DNA of 37,509 nucleotides from Alphaproteobacteria bacterium. Lineage in GTDB: Bacteria; Pseudomonadota; Alphaproteobacteria; Rhizobiales; JAKIUO01. The stretch is taken from NCBI GenBank assembly GCA_024280475.1, contig JAJRQA010000070.1, positions 1 to 37,509 of the forward strand. The letters run 5' to 3'. A model generated the notes under the pieces. The model was given only the letters and a program-made list of their open reading frames with translations. It did no database searches and had not been told where the DNA came from. Both the position numbers and the translations under genes were made by a program. Position 1 is the first letter of the stretch. Every line of letters starts with the position of its first letter. Positions 1 to 8,951 of this stretch are shown one piece after another.

Positions 1-1
1 T

Positions 2-499
2 GGCTCCTATACGCGGCGTGAAATTTTGCATATACGCCATCACAGCCTGTTTGCGCCGCGCGATTTTGACCTGTCGCCCTATTTCAAGATCGTCAAGCCA
101 ACGGTGGAGCATGGTTTCGATTATAAGGCGCTGGAATGGGGTACGTTGACGTATGACAAGGAAGAAACAGACGAACTCGATATAAAGCAGATTGAAGAGG
201 CTGTTGAGCCTGAAAAGGTTCATATAAAAAAAGCAGCCGATACGAGTGCTGCTGCTTCGAAAGCCAAGGATAACAAGGGCAGCAAACCCAAGAAAAAGGC
301 CGATAGCAAGACACAAAATAATGATCGAACTCTGGTGCTCAATAATAGTATTCACGCTCTTTCACGCGGTTCCCTCAACAAGTTTGCGCGCAGTGGCAAT
401 CAAGCGTTTTGGAAGAACGGCTTTCCTGTCAGCCTATTCGGTGATCTCGCTGGTCATGTTCGCTTGGCTGTTCATCGCCTTTTGGCGCGCCGAACATAG
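2..499 (+). CDS. Unidentified protein, 3' part only
   Basis: This is the 3' end of a gene that begins before the window. The open frame starts at base 2 and reads GSYTRREILHIRHHSLF at its visible start, followed by a compact stretch with PYFKIVKPTVEHGFDYKALE. I do not recognise the family. From about base 200 the product becomes a Lys/Ala/Ser-rich, low-complexity tail. From base 321 it overlaps the NnrU gene in another frame for 179 bases, and the predicted residues there no longer look like a designed protein end. The natural stop may therefore have been lost, or a frameshift may lie in the lysine-rich stretch (bases 225-320, which contains A-runs). The coding sense of the first 200 bases is reasonably convincing; the final 60 residues are doubtful. 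Confidence 0.5.
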   Translation, partial: GSYTRREILHIRHHSLFAPRDFDLSPYFKIVKPTVEHGFDYKALEWGTLTYDKEETDELDIKQIEEAVEPEKVHIKKAADTSAAASKAKDNKGSKPKKKADSKTQNNDRTLVLNNSIHALSRGSLNKFARSGNQAFWKNGFPVSLFGDLAGHVRLAVHRLLARRT

Positions 500-1010
500 C
501 GGCGCTTATTTTGTAACCTCCCCCAGCGTGCGCGTTCTGAGTGCCGTTTTGATGCTGACAGCGTTTTGGCTGTTTGCCGCCGCCCTCATTCGCAAACCTC
601 CTATCTTGTTGACGGCTGAAACGGTCCTGCGCGAGCAAGGCGCCATCTTTGGTGTTCTGCGCATTACCCGTCATCCCTTCTTGTGGTCGCTGGTTTTGTG
701 GTCCGCCATACATATGTTGAATAATGCCGATCCAGCCGGTCTCTCCTTGTTTGGTTATTTCTTGCTTTTGGCGCTATTTGGGACTTGGCCCATCGACAAA
801 AGGCGGGCGCGATTAATTGGCGGGGAGCGTTGGCAACAAGTGCTGGCTGAGACCTCAAACCTGCCGTTCGCCGCCATTATTTCAGGTCGCCAGAAAATCC
901 TGCCTGGAATTCGGGAAATGGGTTGGCTGGTACCGTTCGTAGCTATTGCCGCCTGGGCGTTTGTTTTGACATTTCATGAAAATTTCTTTGGACTACCGGT
1001 ATTTTATTGA
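321..1010 (+). CDS. NnrU family integral membrane protein
   Basis: The product is about 229 residues with an N-terminal hydrophobic helix and about six membrane segments in all. The NnrU family is named after a protein linked to nitrite/nitric oxide metabolism, but its biochemistry is unknown. Family features visible here are the start MIELWCSIIVFTLFHAVPST, the RFGRTAFLSAYSVISL region after the first helix, and the segment GVLRITRHPFLWSLVLW, which resembles the RHP signature of the NnrU/isoprenylcysteine-methyltransferase-like fold. I chose the ATG at 321 because the family-like sequence starts there; an upstream in-frame ATG at 246 would add a basic, non-homologous leader. There is no strong ribosome site before 321, consistent with coupling to the upstream reading frame. 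The 3' end overlaps the opposite-strand membrane protein gene by 68 bases. Confidence 0.8.
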   Translation: MIELWCSIIVFTLFHAVPSTSLRAVAIKRFGRTAFLSAYSVISLVMFAWLFIAFWRAEHSGAYFVTSPSVRVLSAVLMLTAFWLFAAALIRKPPILLTAETVLREQGAIFGVLRITRHPFLWSLVLWSAIHMLNNADPAGLSLFGYFLLLALFGTWPIDKRRARLIGGERWQQVLAETSNLPFAAIISGRQKILPGIREMGWLVPFVAIAAWAFVLTFHENFFGLPVFY

Positions 1011-1365
1011 TCATCGGAATAATGGTTGCGCAAAAGGCTTTGACCAAAACATTGTGGCTGATCAGCTGGGATGTTCTGAACGCGGCGTTGCCACTTGCCA
1101 GTAGCGCAATTGCGATGGCAACAAGGGCCAGCCAACGGGGAAATCGGGGATTTGCCCGCCATACCCAGATGCAAAGCAGGATCGAACTTACCCAGATCAG
1201 TGCTGCAAACAGCACAAATACCAATTCGCTATCAGTGTCGCAGTCAACAATTGGGGTCGCTGATCCCTCATATTTATTGAACCGCAATAGCGACGCTGAG
1301 GCGCTGAGCAGGACAATCCACAAAAGCAATAGTGAGATTAGCAGCCGCCGGGGGATTAATCGCAT
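943..1365 (-). CDS. Small membrane protein of unknown function
   Basis: This is a 140-residue protein with an N-terminal hydrophobic segment (ISLLLLWIVLLSASASLL), a second helix around LVFVLFAALIWVSSILLC, and a third around WLALVAIAIALLASG. I do not recognise the family. It lies 10 bases after the stop of the penicillin-binding protein 1C gene on the same strand, so it is probably the last gene of the alpha-2-macroglobulin/pbpC operon. The ATG at 1365 is preferred; a GTG one codon upstream is possible. Its last 68 bases run antisense into the 3' end of the NnrU gene. Translation seems likely because hydrophobic segments alternate with charged loops across the whole frame, but function cannot be inferred beyond a possible envelope role from its neighbours. 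Confidence 0.6.
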   Translation of the reverse strand: MRLIPRRLLISLLLLWIVLLSASASLLRFNKYEGSATPIVDCDTDSELVFVLFAALIWVSSILLCIWVWRANPRFPRWLALVAIAIALLASGNAAFRTSQLISHNVLVKAFCATIIPMINKIPVVQRNFHEMSKQTPRRQ

Positions 1366-1375
1366 CACCCCGATC

Positions 1376-3481
1376 CTACTCTACCCGCACCAGCACACTA
1401 TCGGCGCGGCCCAGCGCATCCAGTACGCCAAGCCGCACAAAACCTTTTTCATTGGGTTTCCAAAAGGTTGTGCGCCGGGCGCGGTTGGCCTTGATAGGGG
1501 CGCCATTGATCATCCAGGTCAGGGGCAGTTTGCCCCCTTCCGCCTTCATGGCCAAAAATTCGAAATGGCCGTTTTGATTGAGGGAAAGTGCCAGCTGTGA
1601 ACCATTGTGCGGGAAGGCAATTTTTACGGGCGGATTAAGAGCGGCGCGTTCCGCAAATTGCGTATCGACACGCTCGAAATGGCGCATGGTGGCGGGGAGG
1701 TCTGCGGACGAATGGGCCATCAAGGTACCACTTGGTGCCGGCGCGAGAGGTGCCAATGGGCGGCCCAGCTGCTCAAAGGCGTTGAACAAGGCGGGCGCTG
1801 CCGCGGTTCTTCCTGTGAGGCCGGGGCTGGCCGTGCCATCGGGGCGCCCGGCCCAGACGATGATGGTGGTTTTGCCATCGAAGCCGGCGGCCCAGGCATC
1901 GCGATAGCCATAAGAAGTGCCGGTTTTATAAGCGATCTGACCTTTGCGGGCATTTTTTGGAGGTGGGGCATTGGCCAGAATATTGCCAACCTGCCACGCG
2001 GCCTGCTCGCTCATCAAGCGCACACCGGTGCCGCGCCTGCTTTGCTGATCAATTGATTTGCGCCAGCTCAGATCAATCATCTCACCGCCGCGCGCCAGTC
2101 CCACATAAGAACGGGCAAGGTCCTGCACTGTTATGCCAAGGCCGCCCAGCACCATCGAGAGGTTTGGTTTGGCACCAATGGGCGTTTTGAGATCAACGCC
2201 GATCTGGCGAAAACGGGCAAACATGCGGGCCGGCCCCACCTTGTCCAGCAGTTTGACCGCAGGAATATTGAGGGATAATTGCAACGCCCTGGCGACGCTT
2301 AACGTGCCGCTCCAGCTGTCATCAAAATTCTTTGGCTTATAGTGGCCAAAGCGGGTGGGCACATCATCAATCAGGGTTTGCGGATGGGCCAGCCCTTCTT
2401 CGAATGCCAGCCCATAGATAAAGGGTTTGAGTGAGGAGCCGGGAGATCGTACCGCCTTGATCATATCGATGGGACCATGAAACCGCTCTTCCAGGAAATT
2501 GGGGGAGCCGACATAGGCACGTATCTCTCCGCTTTTATGATCAATGGCGAGGATGGCCAGCGAATGTTTGTCACCAAGTCTTGCAGCATGGGTCAAGGCC
2601 AGTGACTGCAGGCGTTGCTGCAAGCCCTTGTCGATGGTCAAGCGGTGAATGCTTTTGGCCGGGCAAGATTTATTCTCGCTTTGCGCCAGATGTGGCGCAA
2701 GCTTTGGAAAGCTCAAGCGCTTATCTGGTACAGCTTCCAGCATGGCGCGTTTGGCGGCTGCCAGCGATATGACACCGCCTGCTACAGCACGCATCAAGAC
2801 GCGGTTACGGGCTTTTTGGGCGCGTTTATGGCGCCGGTCAGGGCGGCGCATTTCGGGAGATTGTGGGAGCGCCACCAGTAGCGCGGCTTCAGCCAGCGAC
2901 AGGTGACGAGGTTCGCGGCCAAAATAGGCCAGCGACGCGGCGCGAACCCCTTCCAGATTACCGCCAAAGGGGGCAAGGCGGAGATAAAGCGACAAGATTT
3001 CACGTTTTGAAAATTGACGTTCAAGTTCAAGGGCTCTGATCGTCTGGCGAAATTTGGCAGCCAAGGTGCGCTTGTCGCGAGGCTCCAGCAGGCGCGCCAC
3101 CTGCATGGTGAGGGTGGAGGCGCCAGAGATGATGCGCCCATTGAAGACCAGCTGCTTGAGTGCGCGCAAGCTGGCCAGAAAATCAATTCCTTTATGGCCA
3201 TAAAAGCGTTTGTCTTCATAGTTTAGCAAGAGCTTCAAGTAAGTGGGATCAACTTTTTCGGGTTGAACCGGCAAGCGCCAGCGCTGCGATTTGGTGGTGA
3301 ACGCGCGCAATAGTTCGCCGTGGCGATCCAGCACGATGGTTGAGAGATCGTCGGCCTTGGCAAGAGACAGTGGACCCATTTTCTGAGTGGCGAGCTTGAT
3401 GGTTCCATAAGCTGCGAGCAAGGCGGTAATTATTAGTAGTCCGCCAATTTTACTCGCAAGCTTCAGGGACTTATTTACCAT
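1376..3481 (-). CDS. pbpC: Penicillin-binding protein 1C (bifunctional glycosyltransferase/transpeptidase)
   Basis: This class A penicillin-binding protein polymerises and cross-links peptidoglycan on the outer face of the inner membrane. It has about 701 residues: a short cytoplasmic start, one membrane anchor (residues 12-30), then the glycosyltransferase domain with the EDKRFYGHKGID catalytic motif (Glu89) and the transpeptidase domain with SSLK (nucleophile Ser349), SLN (in SLNIPAVKLL) and KTGT (in KTGTSYGYRDAWAAG). A C-terminal BiPBP_C domain (region NPPVKIAFPHNG to the end) identifies it as the 1C type. The ATG at 3481 is chosen because GGAGGT sits six bases upstream; an earlier in-frame start would add a non-membrane leader read from within the upstream gene. 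It overlaps the alpha-2-macroglobulin gene by 11 bases. In enterobacteria pbpC and yfhM are also adjacent, and the pair is thought to sense or repair envelope damage. Confidence 0.95.
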   Translation of the reverse strand: MVNKSLKLASKIGGLLIITALLAAYGTIKLATQKMGPLSLAKADDLSTIVLDRHGELLRAFTTKSQRWRLPVQPEKVDPTYLKLLLNYEDKRFYGHKGIDFLASLRALKQLVFNGRIISGASTLTMQVARLLEPRDKRTLAAKFRQTIRALELERQFSKREILSLYLRLAPFGGNLEGVRAASLAYFGREPRHLSLAEAALLVALPQSPEMRRPDRRHKRAQKARNRVLMRAVAGGVISLAAAKRAMLEAVPDKRLSFPKLAPHLAQSENKSCPAKSIHRLTIDKGLQQRLQSLALTHAARLGDKHSLAILAIDHKSGEIRAYVGSPNFLEERFHGPIDMIKAVRSPGSSLKPFIYGLAFEEGLAHPQTLIDDVPTRFGHYKPKNFDDSWSGTLSVARALQLSLNIPAVKLLDKVGPARMFARFRQIGVDLKTPIGAKPNLSMVLGGLGITVQDLARSYVGLARGGEMIDLSWRKSIDQQSRRGTGVRLMSEQAAWQVGNILANAPPPKNARKGQIAYKTGTSYGYRDAWAAGFDGKTTIIVWAGRPDGTASPGLTGRTAAAPALFNAFEQLGRPLAPLAPAPSGTLMAHSSADLPATMRHFERVDTQFAERAALNPPVKIAFPHNGSQLALSLNQNGHFEFLAMKAEGGKLPLTWMINGAPIKANRARRTTFWKPNEKGFVRLGVLDALGRADSVLVRVE

Positions 3482-6400
3482 TGACGACCTCCACGAAACC
3501 GCTTTTCGTGCTTGCGACGCGCTCGGGGCGGTACATGTCTTCGACGCTGGCTGGACCATGGGTATAACGTCCAGGAGCTACCGCGCGGATCACATAGGCG
3601 GTGGTGATCGAGCTGGCATTGCCTTTTTTGAGATCATAAGCGGCGAGAAACCGATCATCCCGGAACTCCACATGTTTGGGCGTTGATTTTTCCAGCCATG
3701 ACAGGGCGGATAGATCAGCCGAGAAGACAAGCCGCGGATTGTCGATTTCAAAACCGGCGGGCAAGGGATCAGAGATCATGATCTGACCGCCGATTGGCTT
3801 GCCTTCATGCACTTTGATGACCGTGATCAGCCGGGTGTTTTGCGCGACCCTTGAGGGATCGACCTTTTCACCAGCCAAGGTGAAATATTCGCGTGAAATC
3901 GTGAAGCCATTGGCGCGCGGTGGCTCTGGGGTCTGCGGCGAACCAGTGATGGTGATGGTCGCGCGTGCATTGGCGTCCCCCATATTGGTGACTTGATAGG
4001 GGTTTAGCAAATCATCGCTCGCCAGGCTTTTGATCAAGGTACCGGTATGGCGCGTGCCATTCAAATCGAGCTGATAGCTCTTGGCTTCTTCAAATAAAGC
4101 GTTGGCGGCAAGCAGCAGCCAGGCCTGTTCTTGTGTGTTGGTATGGGGGGCTGCCATATTGCTCTGATGTTTTTCCAAAATACCTGACAGGGTGGGAAGC
4201 AGGCTTTGGCGCAGGCCGGTTTCTGAAACAAGCGCCAGGGTTGCGGCCCCGTCACGCAGGGATGAGCCATAGTCTGAGCTGAAGCGGCGCCGGTTCACAC
4301 CAGGTTCTTTGTCGAGGATGCTCATGGCGTTGTAAAAGACCTTTTTGGCGCGCACCTGATCACCATACATTGAGAGGGCGGTTGCCAGTTGAGCCTTGGC
4401 CATGGGATTGGCGAACGCATTGAGCTTTACGTCGGCATAATAGCGCAACTCGGAGAGCCGTGCTCGCTTGTTGCGGGCTAGCACATAGAGCGAATAGGCC
4501 ACCGCTTCGCCGCCATATTTAAAATCGGAAGCGTAGTTGAGCGTATTGGAGAGCTTGTCGAGCGCAAAGGTCAGATTGCGCTGTGGCACATCAAATCCCT
4601 TTTCGCGGGCTCTGGTCAAAAACTCGGTGACATAGGCGGTCAGCCACGGAGTGCCATTGCTTGCCGACCACAGGCCAAAGCTGCCATTATGGCCTTGCCG
4701 GGAAATCAGCTTGTCGATGGCTTTTTGAATAGTTTTTTTGAGGTCCTGCTCTTTGTCCTCAAAGATGCCAGCGCGTTCTGCAACGCTTGAGAGATAAAGC
4801 AGGGGCAGGGCTCTGGAGGTGATTTGCTCCGAGCAGCCATAGGGATAACGATCCAGCGAGGCCAGCAATCCTGGAATATCTGGCAGGCTGGCTGGGCCGA
4901 TGGTCAAGGTGGCTTTTCCTGTTCCAGGTACCAGACCCGTGAAGACATCGCTTGACAGGATCAGCTTGTTGCCAGCCGAGACCGTGCGCACTGATTGGCG
5001 CGTGATGCTGGGATAGGCAGGTTTGACCGGGATGACATAGTCTCTGGCAATATTGATACCGTCTGGTCCGGTCAGGTGAATGCTCACCACTCCCGTGCCA
5101 ATGGCATTGGGCGTGAGAGGGATGCGTATGGTGCGTTTTTGATCAACCGCCAGTTTGAGCTTTAAATTTTGTGCCTTCGTGATGGCACCGTCACGACCAA
5201 GCGCGCTGGTCAACTGGAGATCATACTCGCCTTGCGGGCCTTCCACATTGTGCAACACCAGATGTAATTGTGAGCGATCACCCTTGGCAAGGAAGCGCGG
5301 CGTTGTACCAGTGACAATCACCCGGTCGCGCACGAAAACATCCTTGGCGGCATGGCCCATCTTGTTCTGGCTCCATGCGACAGCCATTACTTTGACGCTG
5401 CCGTTAAAGGCGGGGATATCGAAATGCAGGACCGCTTTGCCCTGTTCGTCGACGGCCACAACACCGCTAAACAAAGCCAGCGGGCGTTGGTCGGGAGGGT
5501 TGCCGTTCATATTCATGCCGCCAGCAGCGCCTGGGCCATCACCGCCGGAGCGAATGGAGCCGCGCACGCCTTGCATGCCGTCAATCAAGCGGCCATAGAG
5601 ATCGCGAAATTCAGTGCCGAGCTTGCGCTGGGAGAGGAAATGTTTTTCCGGGGATGGAGGCTTGTAACCGGTGAGGTTCAAGATACCCACATCAACCGCG
5701 CTGGCCACGACATAGGCCTTGGCGCCAGGTGCCAGACCCTTGAGGGTAATTGGCACATCAAGGGATTCATTGGGGCGGATTTTTTTGGGCGTTTGCAGAT
5801 CGATGGTCAAGACGCGCTTATTGTGTCCGGCGTTCAGCCATGTGATGCCAATGGCGCGGCTCGGCATGCGTTTATTGATAATATTCATGGGCCGGTAGAG
5901 GCTGACCGCGACATAGGCCCCGGCGCCCCAGCTGTCATCGACAACCATATCGGTGGTGCTGGCACCCTTTGGCACGCTGACTGTTTTCATGGCGCGGATG
6001 CCGCCATTTAGCACCGTTATGAGGGCTTTGCCAGCCATGCGAGAAACGATGCGCAGCTTGGCAGTTTCGCCAACATTATAATCGGTTTTATCAAGCGCCA
6101 CATCGAGCATGTCGGGAGTATCGGAGACGGCAGTTGCGTACCAGCCAGCATTAAATTCGTAGCTGGCGGCTGGGCGCCCATTGTCATCTGAGCGCACTTC
6201 AAGGCGGAACTGCCCCCATTTGATCGGCGATGAAAGGCGGATGGGCTGATCGGCCAGCGCATCAATTGTGCCGGTGGCGAGGCGTTCCTCGGAGGTGATC
6301 CGCTCATGGCGCCAGCGACCATCATTCTGGTACCATTGATAGCGGCTGTTCAGCTTCACCAGCTCCCAGGTGAGATTTTTAAAGCCGCGCTGTTTGCCGT

Positions 6401-8717
6401 TGACGCCCATCACCGCGACATCGAAAGCGGCGGTACTGTTTTCTGACAGATCATCAAACAATGGCTTGATACCAATGAGTGCAGTTTGGGGTTCAACCGG
6501 AACGCTGATCTTGCGTTCAATAGAGCGACCAGAGGGATCGCGCAGGCGCAGGGTAATTTTAGCCCGTAGCGGTTTGGTGCTATCTGGCAGGGCAGGCAGT
6601 TTGGCGATGGCGACGGCCTTGCCGGCATCATCTGTCCTTGGCAGATCCTTGAAGATGTGGCGGATGGCTTTGACTTTTTCATCCGTGAGGCCAAAATGAT
6701 AGCCTTTGAAGCCTGCGATTTGACTGGTGTTCTCGGTAATCTGCATCTCGCCTTCAAGGGCATGATCCTTGGCCGGAGCGCCATAGAGATATTTGCCGTC
6801 AAGATCGATTTTGAGCGGCGATTGTGCAGACAACGATGTTGATTTACTCGACAGGGTCAAATCCATACGCTCTGGCACAAAGTCTTCGACAAGGAATGAG
6901 GTTTCGCCCAGCGCGTCACCTTTGACGTCGGTATAAGCCAGTACCTGCCAGGTGCCGGTCTTTGCGGACGCTGGCAGGCTGAGGGAGAAGGTGCGGCCAC
7001 CAAGGCCCTGGTCCTTGACCACATAGCGTTTATATTCGCGGTTATCGGGGCGCATGAATTTGAAGGTCAGCGGCAGGTTCGAGAGGGCCTTGGCTTCAAG
7101 GTCACGAACAAGCCCTGTAACATGCACGACTTCGCCCGGTTTGTAGACACCTCGTTCAGAGAACAGTTGCACATCTACCGGGCCGGGGGTTGCGCGCCCG
7201 GTAACGCCGCGATCGGAGAGATCAAAAGCGGGGCTGGTGAGATCGAGAAAGGCGTAATCGCCGTGCGCCGTCTGCGCCACCAGCATGGCGGGGCTCATGC
7301 CCCCTTCACCTCTGGCAAGGGCGGCGGAAAAACTGACAAAACCGCCGCCATCGGTGGTCTGAGTGCCTAGTACCTGATTGTTTTTGGCGATCAGGCGGAT
7401 GGTGGCGCCAGAGATCATGTCGGCGCTCTCCAGTGAGCGCACAAAGGCGTGGACGCCATCGGCAGCAATCAAGCCCGTTAGGCCAAGATCGGAGACGATG
7501 AACCATTGTGTGGCCTTTTGCTTCCAGTCATCAGCAGGTTTGTTGGTGGCATCGGCGACCATCACATAGACGCCGGACTGCAGATCAGGAATGGCCTTTT
7601 GCACGGGAAAGGCAGTGATCACATCCTTGTTGAGTTTTTGTGCGACATCCAGCGTACCCTCCCAGATATGCTGGCCGATCCGGTCTTTCAGCTCGCTAAC
7701 ATTATATCCCGCCAGCTGCTTGAGAAAGTCGCCTTGCACGGCGCTGCCAAGACCGCGATCGCTGAAGCGGTAAATTTTTGTATAGATTACTTTGGTGTTG
7801 ACGCTGGTCACGGGAATGCCGATCTGGCCTGAACGTGGCAGCACATATTTGTTGCCGGACAGACGAACGGAGGGGGAGCGGTCTTTGACATAAACAGAAA
7901 GCTCTACCGATTTTTTCAGATCATCTTCGATCTGGGCGGGGATGCCAGCGCGTAACTTGACCTTGTAGCGTTTGCCGTGCTGCAAGCCATCAATGCACAG
8001 CTGTCTGCCTGAAGTTGTCACCGCTGGTTTGTCGTTGCCTTGCAAGACCGTGTATTTTGCGTAGTCCGCGCCTTTTTGCAGTGTTTCGGAAAAATTGATG
8101 CATAGGCGCGGTGCTGTGCTGTCACTGTCAATATTATAGTCGAGCATGCGAAAGCCATGCTTTTTGTAGAGCTTGGCATACTTATATTGCGCTGTGGGCA
8201 GGGATTTGTGTTCAATCGATGATTCATAGGCGGTGAGGGCATTACGCCAGGATTGGCGTTTCTCAAATGCAATGCCAAGCAGCGTCAACGCAGATGCCTT
8301 GTCGGAGATGTTGGTGGCGCCTTTATAGGCCAAATAGGCGGCAGCTCCAGATTGTTCCGGGAACTTGTAGCGCTCCTGATAAGTTTTCGTCGTGATGTTA
8401 AGCAGAGATCTTGAAAGCTGGTTCAGGGCATGAGTCCCACCGCCAGCAACATAGGCGGCACCAAAGTTTTGGACGGCGGCGCGATAATCTTTTTTGTCTT
8501 TGGCAGCGTATCCACGTTTGAGCAAAATTTGATAGTGCGTTGTGTTCTTGGCGTGGGTCTGTTTCAACAAGGCATCATATTGCCCGGCTTCGGCAGCCAC
8601 TTGTTTATTGGTATAAACGCTTGCGGCATTGGCCGGGAGCATCATCAATAGGAACGAGACAATCATGGAGAAGAGCAAGAAGGGGGTGGCGCGAGCGGTA
8701 GGGCGGGGGGCGATCAT
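3471..8717 (-). CDS. Bacterial alpha-2-macroglobulin family protein (YfhM-like)
   Basis: This very large (about 1748 residues) secreted protein belongs to the bacterial alpha-2-macroglobulins. These are periplasmic protease traps that react through an internal thioester when the bait region is cut. Visible features in order: a signal peptide (hydrophobic core SMIVSFLLMMLP, likely cleavage after ANA), an N-terminal helical repeat-like region, several MG-type beta domains including the segment VFSERGVYKPGEVVHVTG (actually beginning LFSERGVYKPGE), a glycine-rich bait-like stretch (RSGGDGPGAAGGMNMNGN), and the thioester motif YPYGCSEQITSRALP with Cys at about residue 1295. E. coli YfhM is a lipoprotein, but no lipobox cysteine is visible here, so this one may be soluble in the periplasm. 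The ATG at 8717 is chosen because it directly precedes the signal peptide; an in-frame TTG at 8747 is an alternative. The gene leads the pbpC operon. Confidence 0.94.
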   Translation of the reverse strand: MIAPRPTARATPFLLFSMIVSFLLMMLPANAASVYTNKQVAAEAGQYDALLKQTHAKNTTHYQILLKRGYAAKDKKDYRAAVQNFGAAYVAGGGTHALNQLSRSLLNITTKTYQERYKFPEQSGAAAYLAYKGATNISDKASALTLLGIAFEKRQSWRNALTAYESSIEHKSLPTAQYKYAKLYKKHGFRMLDYNIDSDSTAPRLCINFSETLQKGADYAKYTVLQGNDKPAVTTSGRQLCIDGLQHGKRYKVKLRAGIPAQIEDDLKKSVELSVYVKDRSPSVRLSGNKYVLPRSGQIGIPVTSVNTKVIYTKIYRFSDRGLGSAVQGDFLKQLAGYNVSELKDRIGQHIWEGTLDVAQKLNKDVITAFPVQKAIPDLQSGVYVMVADATNKPADDWKQKATQWFIVSDLGLTGLIAADGVHAFVRSLESADMISGATIRLIAKNNQVLGTQTTDGGGFVSFSAALARGEGGMSPAMLVAQTAHGDYAFLDLTSPAFDLSDRGVTGRATPGPVDVQLFSERGVYKPGEVVHVTGLVRDLEAKALSNLPLTFKFMRPDNREYKRYVVKDQGLGGRTFSLSLPASAKTGTWQVLAYTDVKGDALGETSFLVEDFVPERMDLTLSSKSTSLSAQSPLKIDLDGKYLYGAPAKDHALEGEMQITENTSQIAGFKGYHFGLTDEKVKAIRHIFKDLPRTDDAGKAVAIAKLPALPDSTKPLRAKITLRLRDPSGRSIERKISVPVEPQTALIGIKPLFDDLSENSTAAFDVAVMGVNGKQRGFKNLTWELVKLNSRYQWYQNDGRWRHERITSEERLATGTIDALADQPIRLSSPIKWGQFRLEVRSDDNGRPAASYEFNAGWYATAVSDTPDMLDVALDKTDYNVGETAKLRIVSRMAGKALITVLNGGIRAMKTVSVPKGASTTDMVVDDSWGAGAYVAVSLYRPMNIINKRMPSRAIGITWLNAGHNKRVLTIDLQTPKKIRPNESLDVPITLKGLAPGAKAYVVASAVDVGILNLTGYKPPSPEKHFLSQRKLGTEFRDLYGRLIDGMQGVRGSIRSGGDGPGAAGGMNMNGNPPDQRPLALFSGVVAVDEQGKAVLHFDIPAFNGSVKVMAVAWSQNKMGHAAKDVFVRDRVIVTGTTPRFLAKGDRSQLHLVLHNVEGPQGEYDLQLTSALGRDGAITKAQNLKLKLAVDQKRTIRIPLTPNAIGTGVVSIHLTGPDGINIARDYVIPVKPAYPSITRQSVRTVSAGNKLILSSDVFTGLVPGTGKATLTIGPASLPDIPGLLASLDRYPYGCSEQITSRALPLLYLSSVAERAGIFEDKEQDLKKTIQKAIDKLISRQGHNGSFGLWSASNGTPWLTAYVTEFLTRAREKGFDVPQRNLTFALDKLSNTLNYASDFKYGGEAVAYSLYVLARNKRARLSELRYYADVKLNAFANPMAKAQLATALSMYGDQVRAKKVFYNAMSILDKEPGVNRRRFSSDYGSSLRDGAATLALVSETGLRQSLLPTLSGILEKHQSNMAAPHTNTQEQAWLLLAANALFEEAKSYQLDLNGTRHTGTLIKSLASDDLLNPYQVTNMGDANARATITITGSPQTPEPPRANGFTISREYFTLAGEKVDPSRVAQNTRLITVIKVHEGKPIGGQIMISDPLPAGFEIDNPRLVFSADLSALSWLEKSTPKHVEFRDDRFLAAYDLKKGNASSITTAYVIRAVAPGRYTHGPASVEDMYRPERVASTKSGFVEVVNGK

Positions 8718-8951
8718 CTGATTTTCTTTCAGTGTTGCGGTGGGCAAAAATTTATTTGTGGCGAGGTGCGCAAGTGTTGCATGGGTTTAACTTAGGACAC
8801 AATGTCGCAGGAATGAAGGGGGGGAGCAGGGCGATACGCACTTTATTTCTTTCAAAACATTTCTTTTTTGGAAGTGGTTTGATAGTTTTTGATGGTAAAA
8901 CACCAGATTGGGCTGATGGCGACCTCCAAAGGGCAAGGATATGCAGAAAAT

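Noticed and set aside
2794-3219. 141-codon minus-strand frame inside pbpC
   Set aside because: It lies wholly within the secure PBP1C coding frame and lacks any family match.
5352-6011. 219-codon plus-strand frame inside the alpha-2-macroglobulin gene
   Set aside because: Antisense to a strongly supported gene and without a start signal or known motif.
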